From NCBI GenBank assembly GCA_008180335.1, contig VTEF01000004.1, forward strand, positions 533,061 to 597,060: a DNA stretch of 64,000 nt. Reading direction: 5' to 3'. Source of the stretch: Priestia megaterium (GTDB taxonomy: Bacteria; Bacillota; Bacilli; Bacillales; Bacillaceae_H). The translations under genes and the position numbers were made by a program. A model generated the notes under the pieces. It saw nothing but the letters and a program-made list of their open reading frames with translations, ran no database searches and was not told the origin of the DNA. Shown here one piece after another: positions 55,198 to 63,997 of the stretch; within the stretch, counting starts at the first letter, position 1; each line of letters starts with the position of its first letter.

Positions 55198-55458
55198 TTA
55201 AGAGAACATACTTTGTTCTTGGTTTTGCTCTTGATAATCAAAGCTATCAATTGATAATTCTCGGTCAAGTTGTTTTTGCATTCTTTCAAATTTCACTTCT
55301 GCTACAATGTCTTCAAGTTCTTCCTTTGCAGAGACCACAAAATATTTCATTTGCTTCGATAAATCATATAGAACTGGACGTAAGGTTTTTCTGGCAACTG
55401 GAATAATTGCTGTACTTGCAACAATTAAAGCCGAACCTACAATGACACGTCGGAGCAT
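55198..55458 (-). CDS. Small membrane-anchored helper protein (DUF5132/PacL-like plan)
   Basis: An 86-residue protein with one N-terminal hydrophobic helix (residues ~4-22, GSALIVASTAIIPVA) followed by a charged helix (SAKEELEDIVAEVKFERMQ). This layout recalls DUF5132 proteins and mycobacterial PacL proteins, small partners of metal P-type ATPases. No Cys or His metal motif is present; the acidic tail could bind cations. ATG 55458 follows AAAAGGGAGGT. It lies 53 bp after the ATPase gene. Confidence 0.65.
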   Translation of the reverse strand: MLRRVIVGSALIVASTAIIPVARKTLRPVLYDLSKQMKYFVVSAKEELEDIVAEVKFERMQKQLDRELSIDSFDYQEQNQEQSMFS

Positions 55459-55511
55459 TTTTACAACCTCCCTTTTAATACTATTTTTTCCATTTTTACA
55501 ATGCCTTATAC

Positions 55512-58500
55512 TTAGGCAGCTAACGCTGGTATTCCAGCAGTTTGTTCTCTTTGTAGAATTTTTATTACTGGTTTTGCAAGAGTCGCCGAGCTCGCTGCAA
55601 CTGCCAGCACAGCCATCCATCTAACAGGTGAGATCGCCACTGTATTAAATATACTTTGGAATGGAGGTATATAAATACATGCTAACAACGATAACCACGA
55701 AATTCCCATTGCTCCAACTAAGAAACGGTCTTTTGACCATTCATTCATTTTTTCGTCAGAATCTTGCTGTCTCCAAGAGAATGTTTGGATAAGTTGTCCG
55801 GCAACAAGTGTTGCAAATGCCGTTGTCTGAGCTACCGCTAACGGTGCACCCAACGCTAGGCTTCCTGCAAATAAAGCAAGTGAACCTGCTCCTAAAATGA
55901 TTCCACGAGTAGCCACTTGTTGATACAAACTCTTATCTACTATGCCTTGACGTTTTGTTATCTTTTTCTTACTACCTGGGTTCACTGCTAAAACCATAGC
56001 CGGCAGTGCATCCGTTAAAAGGTTCATCAATAAAATTTGAACTGGTATAATCGGAAGTGGCAAACCAGCTAATACCGCTGTGCTTGTGACCATAATTTCA
56101 GCTAAATTTCCGCATAACAAACAGCCCAATGCTTTTCGAATATTACTAATGATCGTTCTGCCTTCTTTTACTCCATCTACAATGGAACCAAAATGATCCT
56201 TTTTCAGTACCATATCTGAAGTTTCTTTTGTCACTTGTGTCCCTGTTTTTCCCATCGCAATGCCGATGTTTGCTTTTTTAATCGCTGGCGAATCATTCAC
56301 ACCATCACCGGTCATAGCTACAATATGTCCATTCTTTTGTAATAAAGAAACGATTCTTAGCTTATGTTCCGGTGTCACTCTTGCATAAACTTTAATATTG
56401 TTTATTTGTTTAGTGAGTTCATCGTCTGAAAGCTGATCTAACTCTTTTCCTGTCATTAATCCATCATTGTCCTGACAAATACCAATTTGTTTAGCAATTG
56501 CCAGCGCTGTTTTCGGATGGTCACCTGTAATCATGACCGGTTTAATACCTAAATTTATTGCCTCGTTTATACTTTGCTCTACCTCTTCTTTTGGTGGATC
56601 AATCATTCCAACCATACCGATGTAAATTAATTCTTTTTCAACATCTTCATAACATGGAGCATCGGATTGACTGTCTAAAGGTGCATAAGCAAATCCAATA
56701 ACACGCAGCGCTTGATCTGCTAAGTTTTCAGTTTGCATAATAATTTTCTGAATCATTGGTTTTGTCAGCTTGAGCTTCTTACCGTTCTTTTGATAATGTG
56801 TACATCTTTCAAGAACTTTTTCAATCGACCCTTTTGTTAAAACATAACAAGTCTTATGATGCTCCTTTTCTTTGCATACAACACTCATCATCCCTCTGCC
56901 TGAGTCAAACGGGATTTCATGAACTCGTTTCCAGTCTTTTAGACCTTCGATTGTTTCTTGTCGTTTTGATGCTAGTGCAACAACTGCTCCTTCTGTCGGA
57001 TCTCCTTTGATACCCCATCCTTCTTCTGCTTCATGAAGAGTTGTGTTATTACAAAGCATTCCAACTTTCAGAAGTTGTTCAAGGTCTAGGCAAGATGACT
57101 CCTTGCCATTTTCATTTAGAATTTTCCCGTCAGGACTGTATCCATTTCCAGAAACAGTGTATTCTCTTTCAACAGTAGCAATTTTCGTAACGGTCATTTC
57201 ATTTTTTGTTAATGTTCCCGTTTTATCAGAACAAATAATCGTTGTCCGTCCGAGAGTTTCAAGGGCAGAAAGCTTTCGCACAACCGCATTTTTCTTAGCC
57301 ATTCTCATAATCCCTGCCGTTAAAGCAATCGTAATGGTTACAGGTAATCCTTCTGGTATCGCAGAAGCTGTAAGCGCAATTGAAGTCGTCAAGATTTGTG
57401 AAACTGGCATTCCTCTTAGAAGCCCAGCAGCAAACACAATACCTCCTGCAACAAGTGCTACTTTTATAAAGGTTTTGCTAATTGAGGTCACTTGTTTCTG
57501 TAGTGGCGTCATCTCTTCTTTATCATTAGATAATAATGTTAATAGATGCCCCATCTCTGTATAATTCCCTGTATTTACTACAATTAATTTTGCTCTTCCC
57601 CGAGTAACATGTGTCCCCATGTACGCCATATTGGTTCGGTCTGAAAGAGGGGAATCTTTTTCGATAGCTGAGGCGTTCTTCTCAACAGGCAATGATTCAC
57701 CAGTAAGCGCAGCCTCGTTGATTTCTAAATTCCATGACTCTAAGATCCGCATGTCAGCCGGAACCCGATCGCCTGCTTCTAGCTCTACGATATCACCTGG
57801 AACAAGGTCTTCTGCAGAAAGCTCTTGTAATGTTCCATTCCTTAATACACTGCAGTTTGGAGGAACAAATTCGCTAAGTGACTCTACTGTCTGTTCTGCT
57901 TTTCTTTCCTGAGCGGTTCCAATTCCAGCATTTAAAAGTAAAATCGTTCCCATAATCAATCCATCAAAAAGATGGCCTGTCAATAAACTGATTACTGCTG
58001 TTGAACCTAGAATGATCGTGGTTAATTCTTTAAATTGGCCAACATATGCCTTTAACCAATGCGGTTTTGGCTTACCTTGAATTCGATTTTTTCCATATTT
58101 AGAGTGTAATGATGCTGCTTGATCTATCGATAAGCCTTTCCATCTGTCCGTTCCATAATAAGAGTACAAATCTGACGTTTCGATACTATGCCATGAGGTT
58201 TGTTCTTGTTGATTTCTTTGAAAATGATCGGACTTTGGTTTCGGTTTCACCATTTTTCTTTCCGTCCATTTTTTAGCTTGCGACATAAATATTAGACAAA
58301 GTGAATCGGCAATCAAATTAATAATAGGAGCTGAAACTAAAAGTGGCGCTGCCAAAAATGAACCAACGACATTCCAAATTCTTGTTATATTTACATTTCG
58401 ATTGACCCTTTTATCTAGCTGCTTCGCTTGATGATACGTATCCGCTAGATCCGGTAAATCTTTAATCTGTAGTGATGGGTAAAAGGATACAATCTTATTG

Positions 58501-59780
58501 TTTTTATCTGAAATATTTTCTGTTACAAATAAAACTTCCTCTCTTCTCTTCGGAAACTCTTCATCCGTAATCGCACATAAATCCAGTCCAACATCTGCTA
58601 ATGTTTCTTTCAACTGATTTAAATCAAGATCTTTTTTATTGTTTAAAAAGCTTACTTTCGTTCCTGAAGGTAATTGTTCAAATAATGGAAGACACTCAGG
58701 TCGTAAAGCGGCATTCTCCATTAATAAAGAACTATCGTCAAAGACGACCGCTTTCATTTGTGATAATTGATACAAAGATCCGTTTAACGGAATTTTATAA
58801 TTGTTTTCTTTCGCTATATGATTAGCTTGTTTCCACGTGTATTCCGTAGGTTGAAGGGCTGGACGAGGGTTAGCCGCTAATAAGACTGCCAATGCTGATA
58901 AAGGATTGCGCGTCAAAGCGAAACTTGTTCCAGCAGCAGCGAAGCCAATTCTGCTCATTTTCCGGCTGTAATGTTCAATTTCCGGCGCAATATAAGGTTG
59001 ATCTAACAACTCTTCATCAACACTTTTTTGTCTTTTCCAATTTAAATATTGAAGTAAACTAATGCCTGATAACACAACAAGGTTTTCACGGATTAATGCT
59101 AATGCCAATGAACTTACTCCGAGAAGTAAATCCACATTGAATTTTTTCTCCTTATTCAACCGCTTTAATCCGCTTCGAATAAAAGGATATCCTGAGCAAA
59201 TGGCAACGAGTCCACTTAGATAAAAAGGAACGGGATGCCTTGAAAGTGCAGAAGCACCTTTGACCAGTTGTTTGCCTCCTAGCACTCCTATTCCTGCTAG
59301 TGAGAGAGCTAATGATATAGGTACCTTTTCCTCCGAAGTTAATCTTTTATTCGATACTGAAATCGCCTGCAATCTTTCTGGTACCTGATGGTTTGAAAAA
59401 TAAGGCTCTTTTGCTTCAAGTGTTGCAGCTACTTCTTGTTGCAAATCTTTTGCTTCTTCACTGCAATGATCTGCTTCCTGTTCATGAGAGGAGGAGAGCT
59501 GATCCTCTTTATTTATGCCATACATCTTCTTAAAGATGCCTTCTTCAAATTTAGTTATATAGAGACTAAGCTCCTCTAAAGATACTTGTTCACTATTAAA
59601 GATTAGCAACACTTTCCCTGTATTCACATCTGCTGTAACAGATTGAACACCTTCAATTGTCAAAAAGATTTGTTCAAACTTTTCTTTTGTTGCTTCATTA
59701 TGCTGTAAGCCAAATAGCTCTAGCCTTACTCTTCCAGGCAATACACGGTATAATCTTTCTTTAAATGCGAAAGCTTCCAT
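55512..59780 (-). CDS. Giant P-type cation ATPase with HMA-like and degenerate ATPase N-terminal half
   Basis: A 1422-residue membrane pump. Residues 1-95 resemble an HMA-type ferredoxin fold without CxxC. Residues ~140-510 look like a decayed P1B ATPase: membrane helices, then FDDSSLL (Asp348) where DKTGT should be, then paired helices like the P1B C-terminus. Residues ~535-1415 are an intact P2 ATPase: TGES, M4 PEGLP, phosphorylated Asp852 (DKTGTLTKNE), TGDGVNDSP, M5 GNLAE, and M6 NLLTDALPA. The M5/M6 Asn, Glu, Asn and Asp fit a Ca2+/Mn2+ site. ATG 59780 follows AAAGGAGGGG. Mycobacterial CtpI is a comparable giant pump. Confidence 0.88.
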   Translation of the reverse strand: MEAFAFKERLYRVLPGRVRLELFGLQHNEATKEKFEQIFLTIEGVQSVTADVNTGKVLLIFNSEQVSLEELSLYITKFEEGIFKKMYGINKEDQLSSSHEQEADHCSEEAKDLQQEVAATLEAKEPYFSNHQVPERLQAISVSNKRLTSEEKVPISLALSLAGIGVLGGKQLVKGASALSRHPVPFYLSGLVAICSGYPFIRSGLKRLNKEKKFNVDLLLGVSSLALALIRENLVVLSGISLLQYLNWKRQKSVDEELLDQPYIAPEIEHYSRKMSRIGFAAAGTSFALTRNPLSALAVLLAANPRPALQPTEYTWKQANHIAKENNYKIPLNGSLYQLSQMKAVVFDDSSLLMENAALRPECLPLFEQLPSGTKVSFLNNKKDLDLNQLKETLADVGLDLCAITDEEFPKRREEVLFVTENISDKNNKIVSFYPSLQIKDLPDLADTYHQAKQLDKRVNRNVNITRIWNVVGSFLAAPLLVSAPIINLIADSLCLIFMSQAKKWTERKMVKPKPKSDHFQRNQQEQTSWHSIETSDLYSYYGTDRWKGLSIDQAASLHSKYGKNRIQGKPKPHWLKAYVGQFKELTTIILGSTAVISLLTGHLFDGLIMGTILLLNAGIGTAQERKAEQTVESLSEFVPPNCSVLRNGTLQELSAEDLVPGDIVELEAGDRVPADMRILESWNLEINEAALTGESLPVEKNASAIEKDSPLSDRTNMAYMGTHVTRGRAKLIVVNTGNYTEMGHLLTLLSNDKEEMTPLQKQVTSISKTFIKVALVAGGIVFAAGLLRGMPVSQILTTSIALTASAIPEGLPVTITIALTAGIMRMAKKNAVVRKLSALETLGRTTIICSDKTGTLTKNEMTVTKIATVEREYTVSGNGYSPDGKILNENGKESSCLDLEQLLKVGMLCNNTTLHEAEEGWGIKGDPTEGAVVALASKRQETIEGLKDWKRVHEIPFDSGRGMMSVVCKEKEHHKTCYVLTKGSIEKVLERCTHYQKNGKKLKLTKPMIQKIIMQTENLADQALRVIGFAYAPLDSQSDAPCYEDVEKELIYIGMVGMIDPPKEEVEQSINEAINLGIKPVMITGDHPKTALAIAKQIGICQDNDGLMTGKELDQLSDDELTKQINNIKVYARVTPEHKLRIVSLLQKNGHIVAMTGDGVNDSPAIKKANIGIAMGKTGTQVTKETSDMVLKKDHFGSIVDGVKEGRTIISNIRKALGCLLCGNLAEIMVTSTAVLAGLPLPIIPVQILLMNLLTDALPAMVLAVNPGSKKKITKRQGIVDKSLYQQVATRGIILGAGSLALFAGSLALGAPLAVAQTTAFATLVAGQLIQTFSWRQQDSDEKMNEWSKDRFLVGAMGISWLSLLACIYIPPFQSIFNTVAISPVRWMAVLAVAASSATLAKPVIKILQREQTAGIPALAA

Positions 59781-59989
59781 TAACCCCACCCCTCCTTTCA
59801 CAGATGACCAATTGTAAATTTAATGTTAAGAGAATGTAATGTTTTCATAAAAGATAGTTTGAACAAATTAGCATTTTATATACCTTCTTTTTTCAATATT
59901 AAATTCAATTGCTCGGTTATTTTTTTCATTAGTGGTAATACTAAAACCTAAAATAAAAAAATTAAAAAGAGCTATTGGAGGAAGTTAAA

Positions 59990-60436
59990 TTGTTGAAGAA
60001 ATTATTTTCTTTTAATAATCCAATTAGTTGGATTTCAGCAGCTGCATTAATATTAGCTCTCTCACCTGAAGCAAGAAAAGGAACGAGAAAGCTATTAGTA
60101 AAAGGAACGGGTGCTGTGTTATCACTAGGTGATTCAGTTAAAACGTTCGCTCTTGGATCTAGAGAAGAAGTTGGAAAATTCCTAGAAGATGCAAAAGCAG
60201 AGAAGGAACAAATAAACATTCCTGTAATGCTTGAAAACAGTGGAGAAAAAATGAAGCAAGGGTTTGAACATGCAAAGGAGAAATCCAAAGAAACATTTGT
60301 GAAAACAAAACAATCGATGGACAATATCTTTGAAGAACCAATGGACGCAGCCACTCTAAACACTAGTACTTTTAATGTGATGAATGATGAGGTTGTAAAA
60401 GCAAAACTAAATGAAATTGAACAACACTTACATTAA
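59990..60436 (+). CDS. Second membrane-anchored helper protein, divergent from the ATPase
   Basis: A 148-residue protein with one N-terminal hydrophobic segment (residues ~12-26, SWISAAALILALSP) and a long charged helical tail with coiled-coil character (EDAKAEKEQ, EKMKQGFEHAKEKSKE). Its start resembles that of DUF5132-type proteins and the 86-residue helper on the other side of the ATPase. The start is TTG 59990, 8 nt after GGAGG. A shared divergent promoter region of about 210 bp suggests co-regulation with the pump. Function unknown. Confidence 0.65.
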   Translation: MLKKLFSFNNPISWISAAALILALSPEARKGTRKLLVKGTGAVLSLGDSVKTFALGSREEVGKFLEDAKAEKEQINIPVMLENSGEKMKQGFEHAKEKSKETFVKTKQSMDNIFEEPMDAATLNTSTFNVMNDEVVKAKLNEIEQHLH

Positions 60437-60470
60437 AAAAAGCGTGCATAGTACTATGCACGCTTTTTTT
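60435..60470. terminator. Perfect bidirectional terminator
   Basis: A 36-bp perfect palindrome (AAAAAAAGCGTGCATAGT and its complement) between convergent genes. Confidence 0.92.
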
Positions 60471-60819
60471 AATGTACCTGCTCCATTCTTTCCAGTAATA
60501 ACGGATGATTTCCTAATAAAGCGGGATTATGAAACACCATCGTTCCAGCTTGTCGCCCTATATAGGATCCAATACGATCTCCTACAATGCCTCCAGCAGC
60601 CATCCCTAAAAAGCTTCCTACACCCGGCAGTAAAGAAGAACCTAATATGGCACCGTACTCTAATCCTGCCATAATACCAATCGCCCCTGTAATGTTTTGT
60701 GTTGTACAGACAGCGTAATCCTTTCTACTCATAAGGTCCTGTCTAAATGCGCGAGTATCTTGAAATTGTGAGAAGGCTCCTGTTAATACTCCGCCGATAA
60801 TGCTCGTTCTGTGAAACAT
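60469..60819 (-). CDS. Glycine-zipper membrane-associated protein
   Basis: A 116-residue protein whose centre is a Gly-zipper (GAILGSSLLPGVGSFLG, GIVGDRIGSYIGRQAG) able to pack as paired membrane helices. No signal peptide is obvious. The ends are polar. It lies 13 bp after the MntP/YtaF-type gene on the same strand, so the two are probably one operon. I do not recognise the family. Confidence 0.6.
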   Translation of the reverse strand: MFHRTSIIGGVLTGAFSQFQDTRAFRQDLMSRKDYAVCTTQNITGAIGIMAGLEYGAILGSSLLPGVGSFLGMAAGGIVGDRIGSYIGRQAGTMVFHNPALLGNHPLLLERMEQVH

Positions 60820-60832
60820 GCTAATTCCTCCT

Positions 60833-61474
60833 TTAAAATAACTTTAAAATCCCAAATAAAATAAGCAGCATGGCTGGTACATAATTAAAGCGTTTTACCC
60901 ATTTAACAGTTGAATAAAAATGACCAACCCTTAATCCCGCAAGTAGGAACACACTGCTCATAACACACGTGATAAGCGACGTAATCATCGGAGATAACCC
61001 CATTAGGGAAGCACCAATTCCAGCTCCCATAGCATCAAGAGATAAAGCTAGTCCTAACAACAAGGCTTCTCCTCCTGATATCACACCTGATTTATCCAAG
61101 TCAGCAGACTGTGGCAGTCGTACGATGTTGATAATGAACAGAAACTTTTTGAATTGGAAGGAAAATACAGAAGATTTCTCTGCTGTTAGAGAATCCGACT
61201 CCTCACTTTTTTTACTAGACCTGTAAATGTTATACACATTCCAGCTTCCTACTAGGATTAAAATAATCCCGCCTAACATCTTGGAGTGATTGGTGGAAAG
61301 GACATTTATCAACAAGGCGCCAACCTTCATGGAAGAAAATAGTGCTCCTGCTGTACAAAAGGTAATAACCATAACCGAAAACATGGGAATCGTAATTCGC
61401 CTTAACCCATAGGAAATTCCTACACCAAACCCATCCAAGCTAATGGCAAATGCCATTGCGAATAAAAGTGCCAG
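60833..61474 (-). CDS. MntP/YtaF-family membrane protein with probable CTG start
   Basis: Six membrane helices in two related halves, each with the acidic signature of the MntP manganese-efflux/YtaF family: AISLDGFGVG near the N-terminus and ALSLDAMGAG in the second half. ATG 61456 would cut into the first helix and lies 25 nt from the ribosome site. CTG 61474 is 7 nt after AGGAG, gives 213 residues and restores the helix, and an in-frame TAG lies just upstream at 61480-61478. YtaF is a sporulation membrane protein in B. subtilis. The ATPase neighbourhood suggests Mn2+ or another divalent cation. Confidence 0.75.
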   Translation of the reverse strand: MALLFAMAFAISLDGFGVGISYGLRRITIPMFSVMVITFCTAGALFSSMKVGALLINVLSTNHSKMLGGIILILVGSWNVYNIYRSSKKSEESDSLTAEKSSVFSFQFKKFLFIINIVRLPQSADLDKSGVISGGEALLLGLALSLDAMGAGIGASLMGLSPMITSLITCVMSSVFLLAGLRVGHFYSTVKWVKRFNYVPAMLLILFGILKLF

Positions 61475-61775
61475 TGGCTATCTCCTCCCCTCCAACAAAA
61501 AATCTTACAAAAAACATTTCTAATAATGTGGACATTAAAAAAGGGAAATATGCAAATAAAATTCTATTTGAATGAATTTTAAAAATTAAAAATTATGATA
61601 TAGAGCGAGGAAGAGTAAATCATAAAAAAGAGGGTTTCTGCTAGAAACCCTCTTTTCTTTGGAAAATAACTATTGTTATTCTATTGTTTACTAAGTTTAA
61701 TCGTTTCTTTCTTAAATACATTGGCATTTATAGTAATATATAGAACTTCTAACAATCCAGTTAGAACAAACTGGC
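61475..61775. other. Intergenic region between the MntP/YtaF-like and siderophore-binding genes
   Basis: About 300 bp: the ribosome site and upstream region of the MntP-like gene, a strong hairpin at 61624-61659, and AT-rich sequence. I see no yybP-ykoY-type manganese riboswitch and no gene. Confidence 0.6.
61624..61659. terminator. Terminator of the siderophore-binding protein gene
   Basis: AAGAGGGTTTC / GAAACCCTCTT stem with a TGCTA loop and A/T-rich flanks on both sides. Confidence 0.8.
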
Positions 61776-62729
61776 TTATTCTTTCAACATTTTTTCTTTG
61801 ATGTCGTTCATGAGTTCTAATTTTCCTAAAGGACCAAAGCTTTTTTCCATAAAGGTTGTATAATCAACTTCATAAACATTTCCTTCTTTTACAGCTGGAT
61901 TCGCTGACCAGAATGGACTAGCTTGCAATTCATCCATAAGTTCATTTGCTCCATCAAAATCAAAACGAACGATAAACATATGATCCGGTTTATATTCCGG
62001 AATAACCTCAAGAGATGCATCCACCATTAATTCATCTACGGGAGTGCCTTCAACAGGTTTCAGTTTCAAATCATTGAAAAGAATGTCTGCATAACCGAAG
62101 TTACCGTACACGCGTAAAGACTTTGGTGCAGCTGCAAGAAACATTACGCTTTCATCATTGTATTTCTCTTTAATTTCTTTGCTAATACCGGCTGCTGTTT
62201 CTTCATATTCTGTAATCCAATCTTTGGCGATATCTTCTTTTCCTAAATATTCACCCAATGTAACAAAACGCTTCTTCCAATCAGCGATATCTTCTGGAAG
62301 TACAATCGTTGGTGCGATTTTTTCCATTTGCTCATAAACCTTTTCTTGACGGCTATTCATGATAATTAAATCTGGCTTCGTTTTCAGGATAGCTTCCACA
62401 TTGACTTGTGGTGTCCAATAAGAACCGACCTCAACAGTTTCTTTCGGTAACTGATCTTTGATTTGAGAGTGGAATTCTCCGCGATATGCGTTTGCTGTCC
62501 CAACAGGTTTATGTCCTAAAATAAGCAATTCTTCTGTTGATCCAGAAATGTCTACAATACGTTTGGGATTAACAGGAATTTCCACTTTCCCTTTAAGGTG
62601 CTTTACTACTCGAGTTTTTGGTGATGAATCGGATTTTTCAGTTGAAGCTTTTTCATCCGAGCATGCTGCCATTAATGTTAAAACGGTCATAATAATAAGT
62701 GCTGAAATGGCTTTTCGTAAATTATTCAT
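61776..62729 (-). CDS. Iron-siderophore ABC transporter substrate-binding lipoprotein
   Basis: A class III (FecB/FhuD/BtuF) binding lipoprotein of 317 residues. The signal peptide ends in lipobox LMAAC with lipidated Cys23. Two lobes joined by a long helix follow (RIVDISGSTEELLILGHKPVG; PDLIIMNSRQEKVYEQMEKI). It captures a ferric siderophore outside the membrane and delivers it to FecCD-type permeases such as the one encoded upstream. ATG 62729 follows AGGAGAATAGTATT. Its own promoter carries a perfect Fur box. Ligand not identifiable. Confidence 0.9.
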   Translation of the reverse strand: MNNLRKAISALIIMTVLTLMAACSDEKASTEKSDSSPKTRVVKHLKGKVEIPVNPKRIVDISGSTEELLILGHKPVGTANAYRGEFHSQIKDQLPKETVEVGSYWTPQVNVEAILKTKPDLIIMNSRQEKVYEQMEKIAPTIVLPEDIADWKKRFVTLGEYLGKEDIAKDWITEYEETAAGISKEIKEKYNDESVMFLAAAPKSLRVYGNFGYADILFNDLKLKPVEGTPVDELMVDASLEVIPEYKPDHMFIVRFDFDGANELMDELQASPFWSANPAVKEGNVYEVDYTTFMEKSFGPLGKLELMNDIKEKMLKE

Positions 62730-62771
62730 AATACTATTCTCCTGCATGTAATTTTTGTTGAGAATCATTGT

Positions 62772-62821
62772 GATAATGATAATCATTATCAATTATTGGA
62801 GAATTATATGTAGTTTGTCAA
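62772..62821 (-). promoter_or_regulatory. Fur-controlled promoter
   Basis: Minus strand: TTGACA (62821-62816), 18 bp, AATAAT (62797-62792), then the 19-bp Fur box GATAATGATAATCATTATC (62772-62790), a perfect 9-1-9 palindrome placed at the expected start of transcription. Iron-replete repression is expected. Confidence 0.88.
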
Positions 62822-62989
62822 GAACTTTTTACCTATTATCTAAGACAGGCCTAAGATAAAAAGAAAAAAGAGAATGAATCAGCTCTACTATAGATCTAAA
62901 ACTTTATGAAAGCAGGGCAACCATTATAGTTTTCATTAGGTCATACTCTAGAGCTGAAAAGACAGTGGTATTTATTCCTCCTTATTCAT

Positions 62990-63997
62990 TTAGCTTTTTA
63001 CCAATAAATATATAAAGTACGGGGCACCCAATATTGAAACAACAAGACCTACAGGAATTTCAGATGGAGAAAGGATAGTTCGTCCAATCGTATCTGCAAC
63101 AAGCAACAAAAGTGCGCCCATCAATGCAGTAGTTGGCAAAAGAACCTGATGCTTAGGGCCTACAATTCTTCTGGCAAGATGAGGAGCTACAAGCCCTAAA
63201 AAAGCAATCCCTCCGCCAACAGCCACACATGAACTGGCTAAAGCAACTGCAAGTAATAACAATATTCGTCTTTCTTTCTCAACTGCAACGCCTAATCCTG
63301 TTGCCATTTGGTCTCCAAGATTTAACACATTTAAATACCGTGACTTGTACACTGTTAGAGGTAATAGAATAAGGATCCACGGTAAAGTGGTCAATACAAA
63401 CTTCCAATTCGTTCCCCAAATACTTCCAGAAAGCCAAACGGTTGCTTGCATAAAATCACGAGGACTCATTTTCAGCTGAAAGATAATAAGAGCAGCTCCA
63501 AAAGCTGCGTTAATCCCAATCCCAACTAGAACCAGTCTTACAGGAGTAACTCCCTTCTTCCAAGCAAGTGCATAAATGAGAAATGCAGCAAAAGCTCCTC
63601 CAATTAATGCAGCCATGGGCATGACAAATATAGACAAAATACCAAGTGAAGACGTGGATCCTTGAAAGAAAAAAATAAATAAAACAACAGCTAACCCTGC
63701 TCCTGCATTGATACCTAAAATACCTGGATCAGCTAAACCGTTTTGTGATACGCCTTGGAGGATAGCACCAGAAACGGCTAGACCTGCACCAATTAATAAC
63801 GCAATAATCATTCGCGGGAGGCGAAATTCAAACAGAACAAGTTGATCTTGCCCTGTTCCTGCACCAATAAATGTTTTGATGACATTGATTGGTGAAATAT
63901 GTATATAACCTGTGTTTAAGCTTATAAAAAAAGTTAATAAGATCAATAAAGCCAAAATAAACATGATTAGAAATGGACTTTTATATGTTTTTTTCAC
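62990..63997 (-). CDS. FecCD-family iron-siderophore permease
   Basis: An inner-membrane ABC permease of 335 residues with about nine or ten helices. It has the typical FRLPRMIIALLIGAGLAVSGAILQG segment and GIAFLGLVAPHLARRIVGPKH, the coupling loop to the ATPase. It would pair with a second permease probably encoded beyond the right edge. The start is taken as GTG 63997, near the window end, so the ribosome site is not visible and an upstream start cannot be excluded. The binding-protein gene follows 260 bp downstream with its own promoter. Confidence 0.9.
   Translation of the reverse strand: MKKTYKSPFLIMFILALLILLTFFISLNTGYIHISPINVIKTFIGAGTGQDQLVLFEFRLPRMIIALLIGAGLAVSGAILQGVSQNGLADPGILGINAGAGLAVVLFIFFFQGSTSSLGILSIFVMPMAALIGGAFAAFLIYALAWKKGVTPVRLVLVGIGINAAFGAALIIFQLKMSPRDFMQATVWLSGSIWGTNWKFVLTTLPWILILLPLTVYKSRYLNVLNLGDQMATGLGVAVEKERRILLLLAVALASSCVAVGGGIAFLGLVAPHLARRIVGPKHQVLLPTTALMGALLLLVADTIGRTILSPSEIPVGLVVSILGAPYFIYLLVKS

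Noticed and set aside
57043-57912. Plus-strand frames of 173 and 97 codons opposite the ATPase gene
   Set aside because: They are antisense shadows of highly conserved P-type ATPase motifs with no ribosome sites.
61475-61775. Possible yybP-ykoY manganese riboswitch before the MntP-like gene
   Set aside because: Expected for Mn exporters, but the region lacks the conserved GGGGAGTA-type elements; the only strong hairpin is the terminator at 61624-61659.
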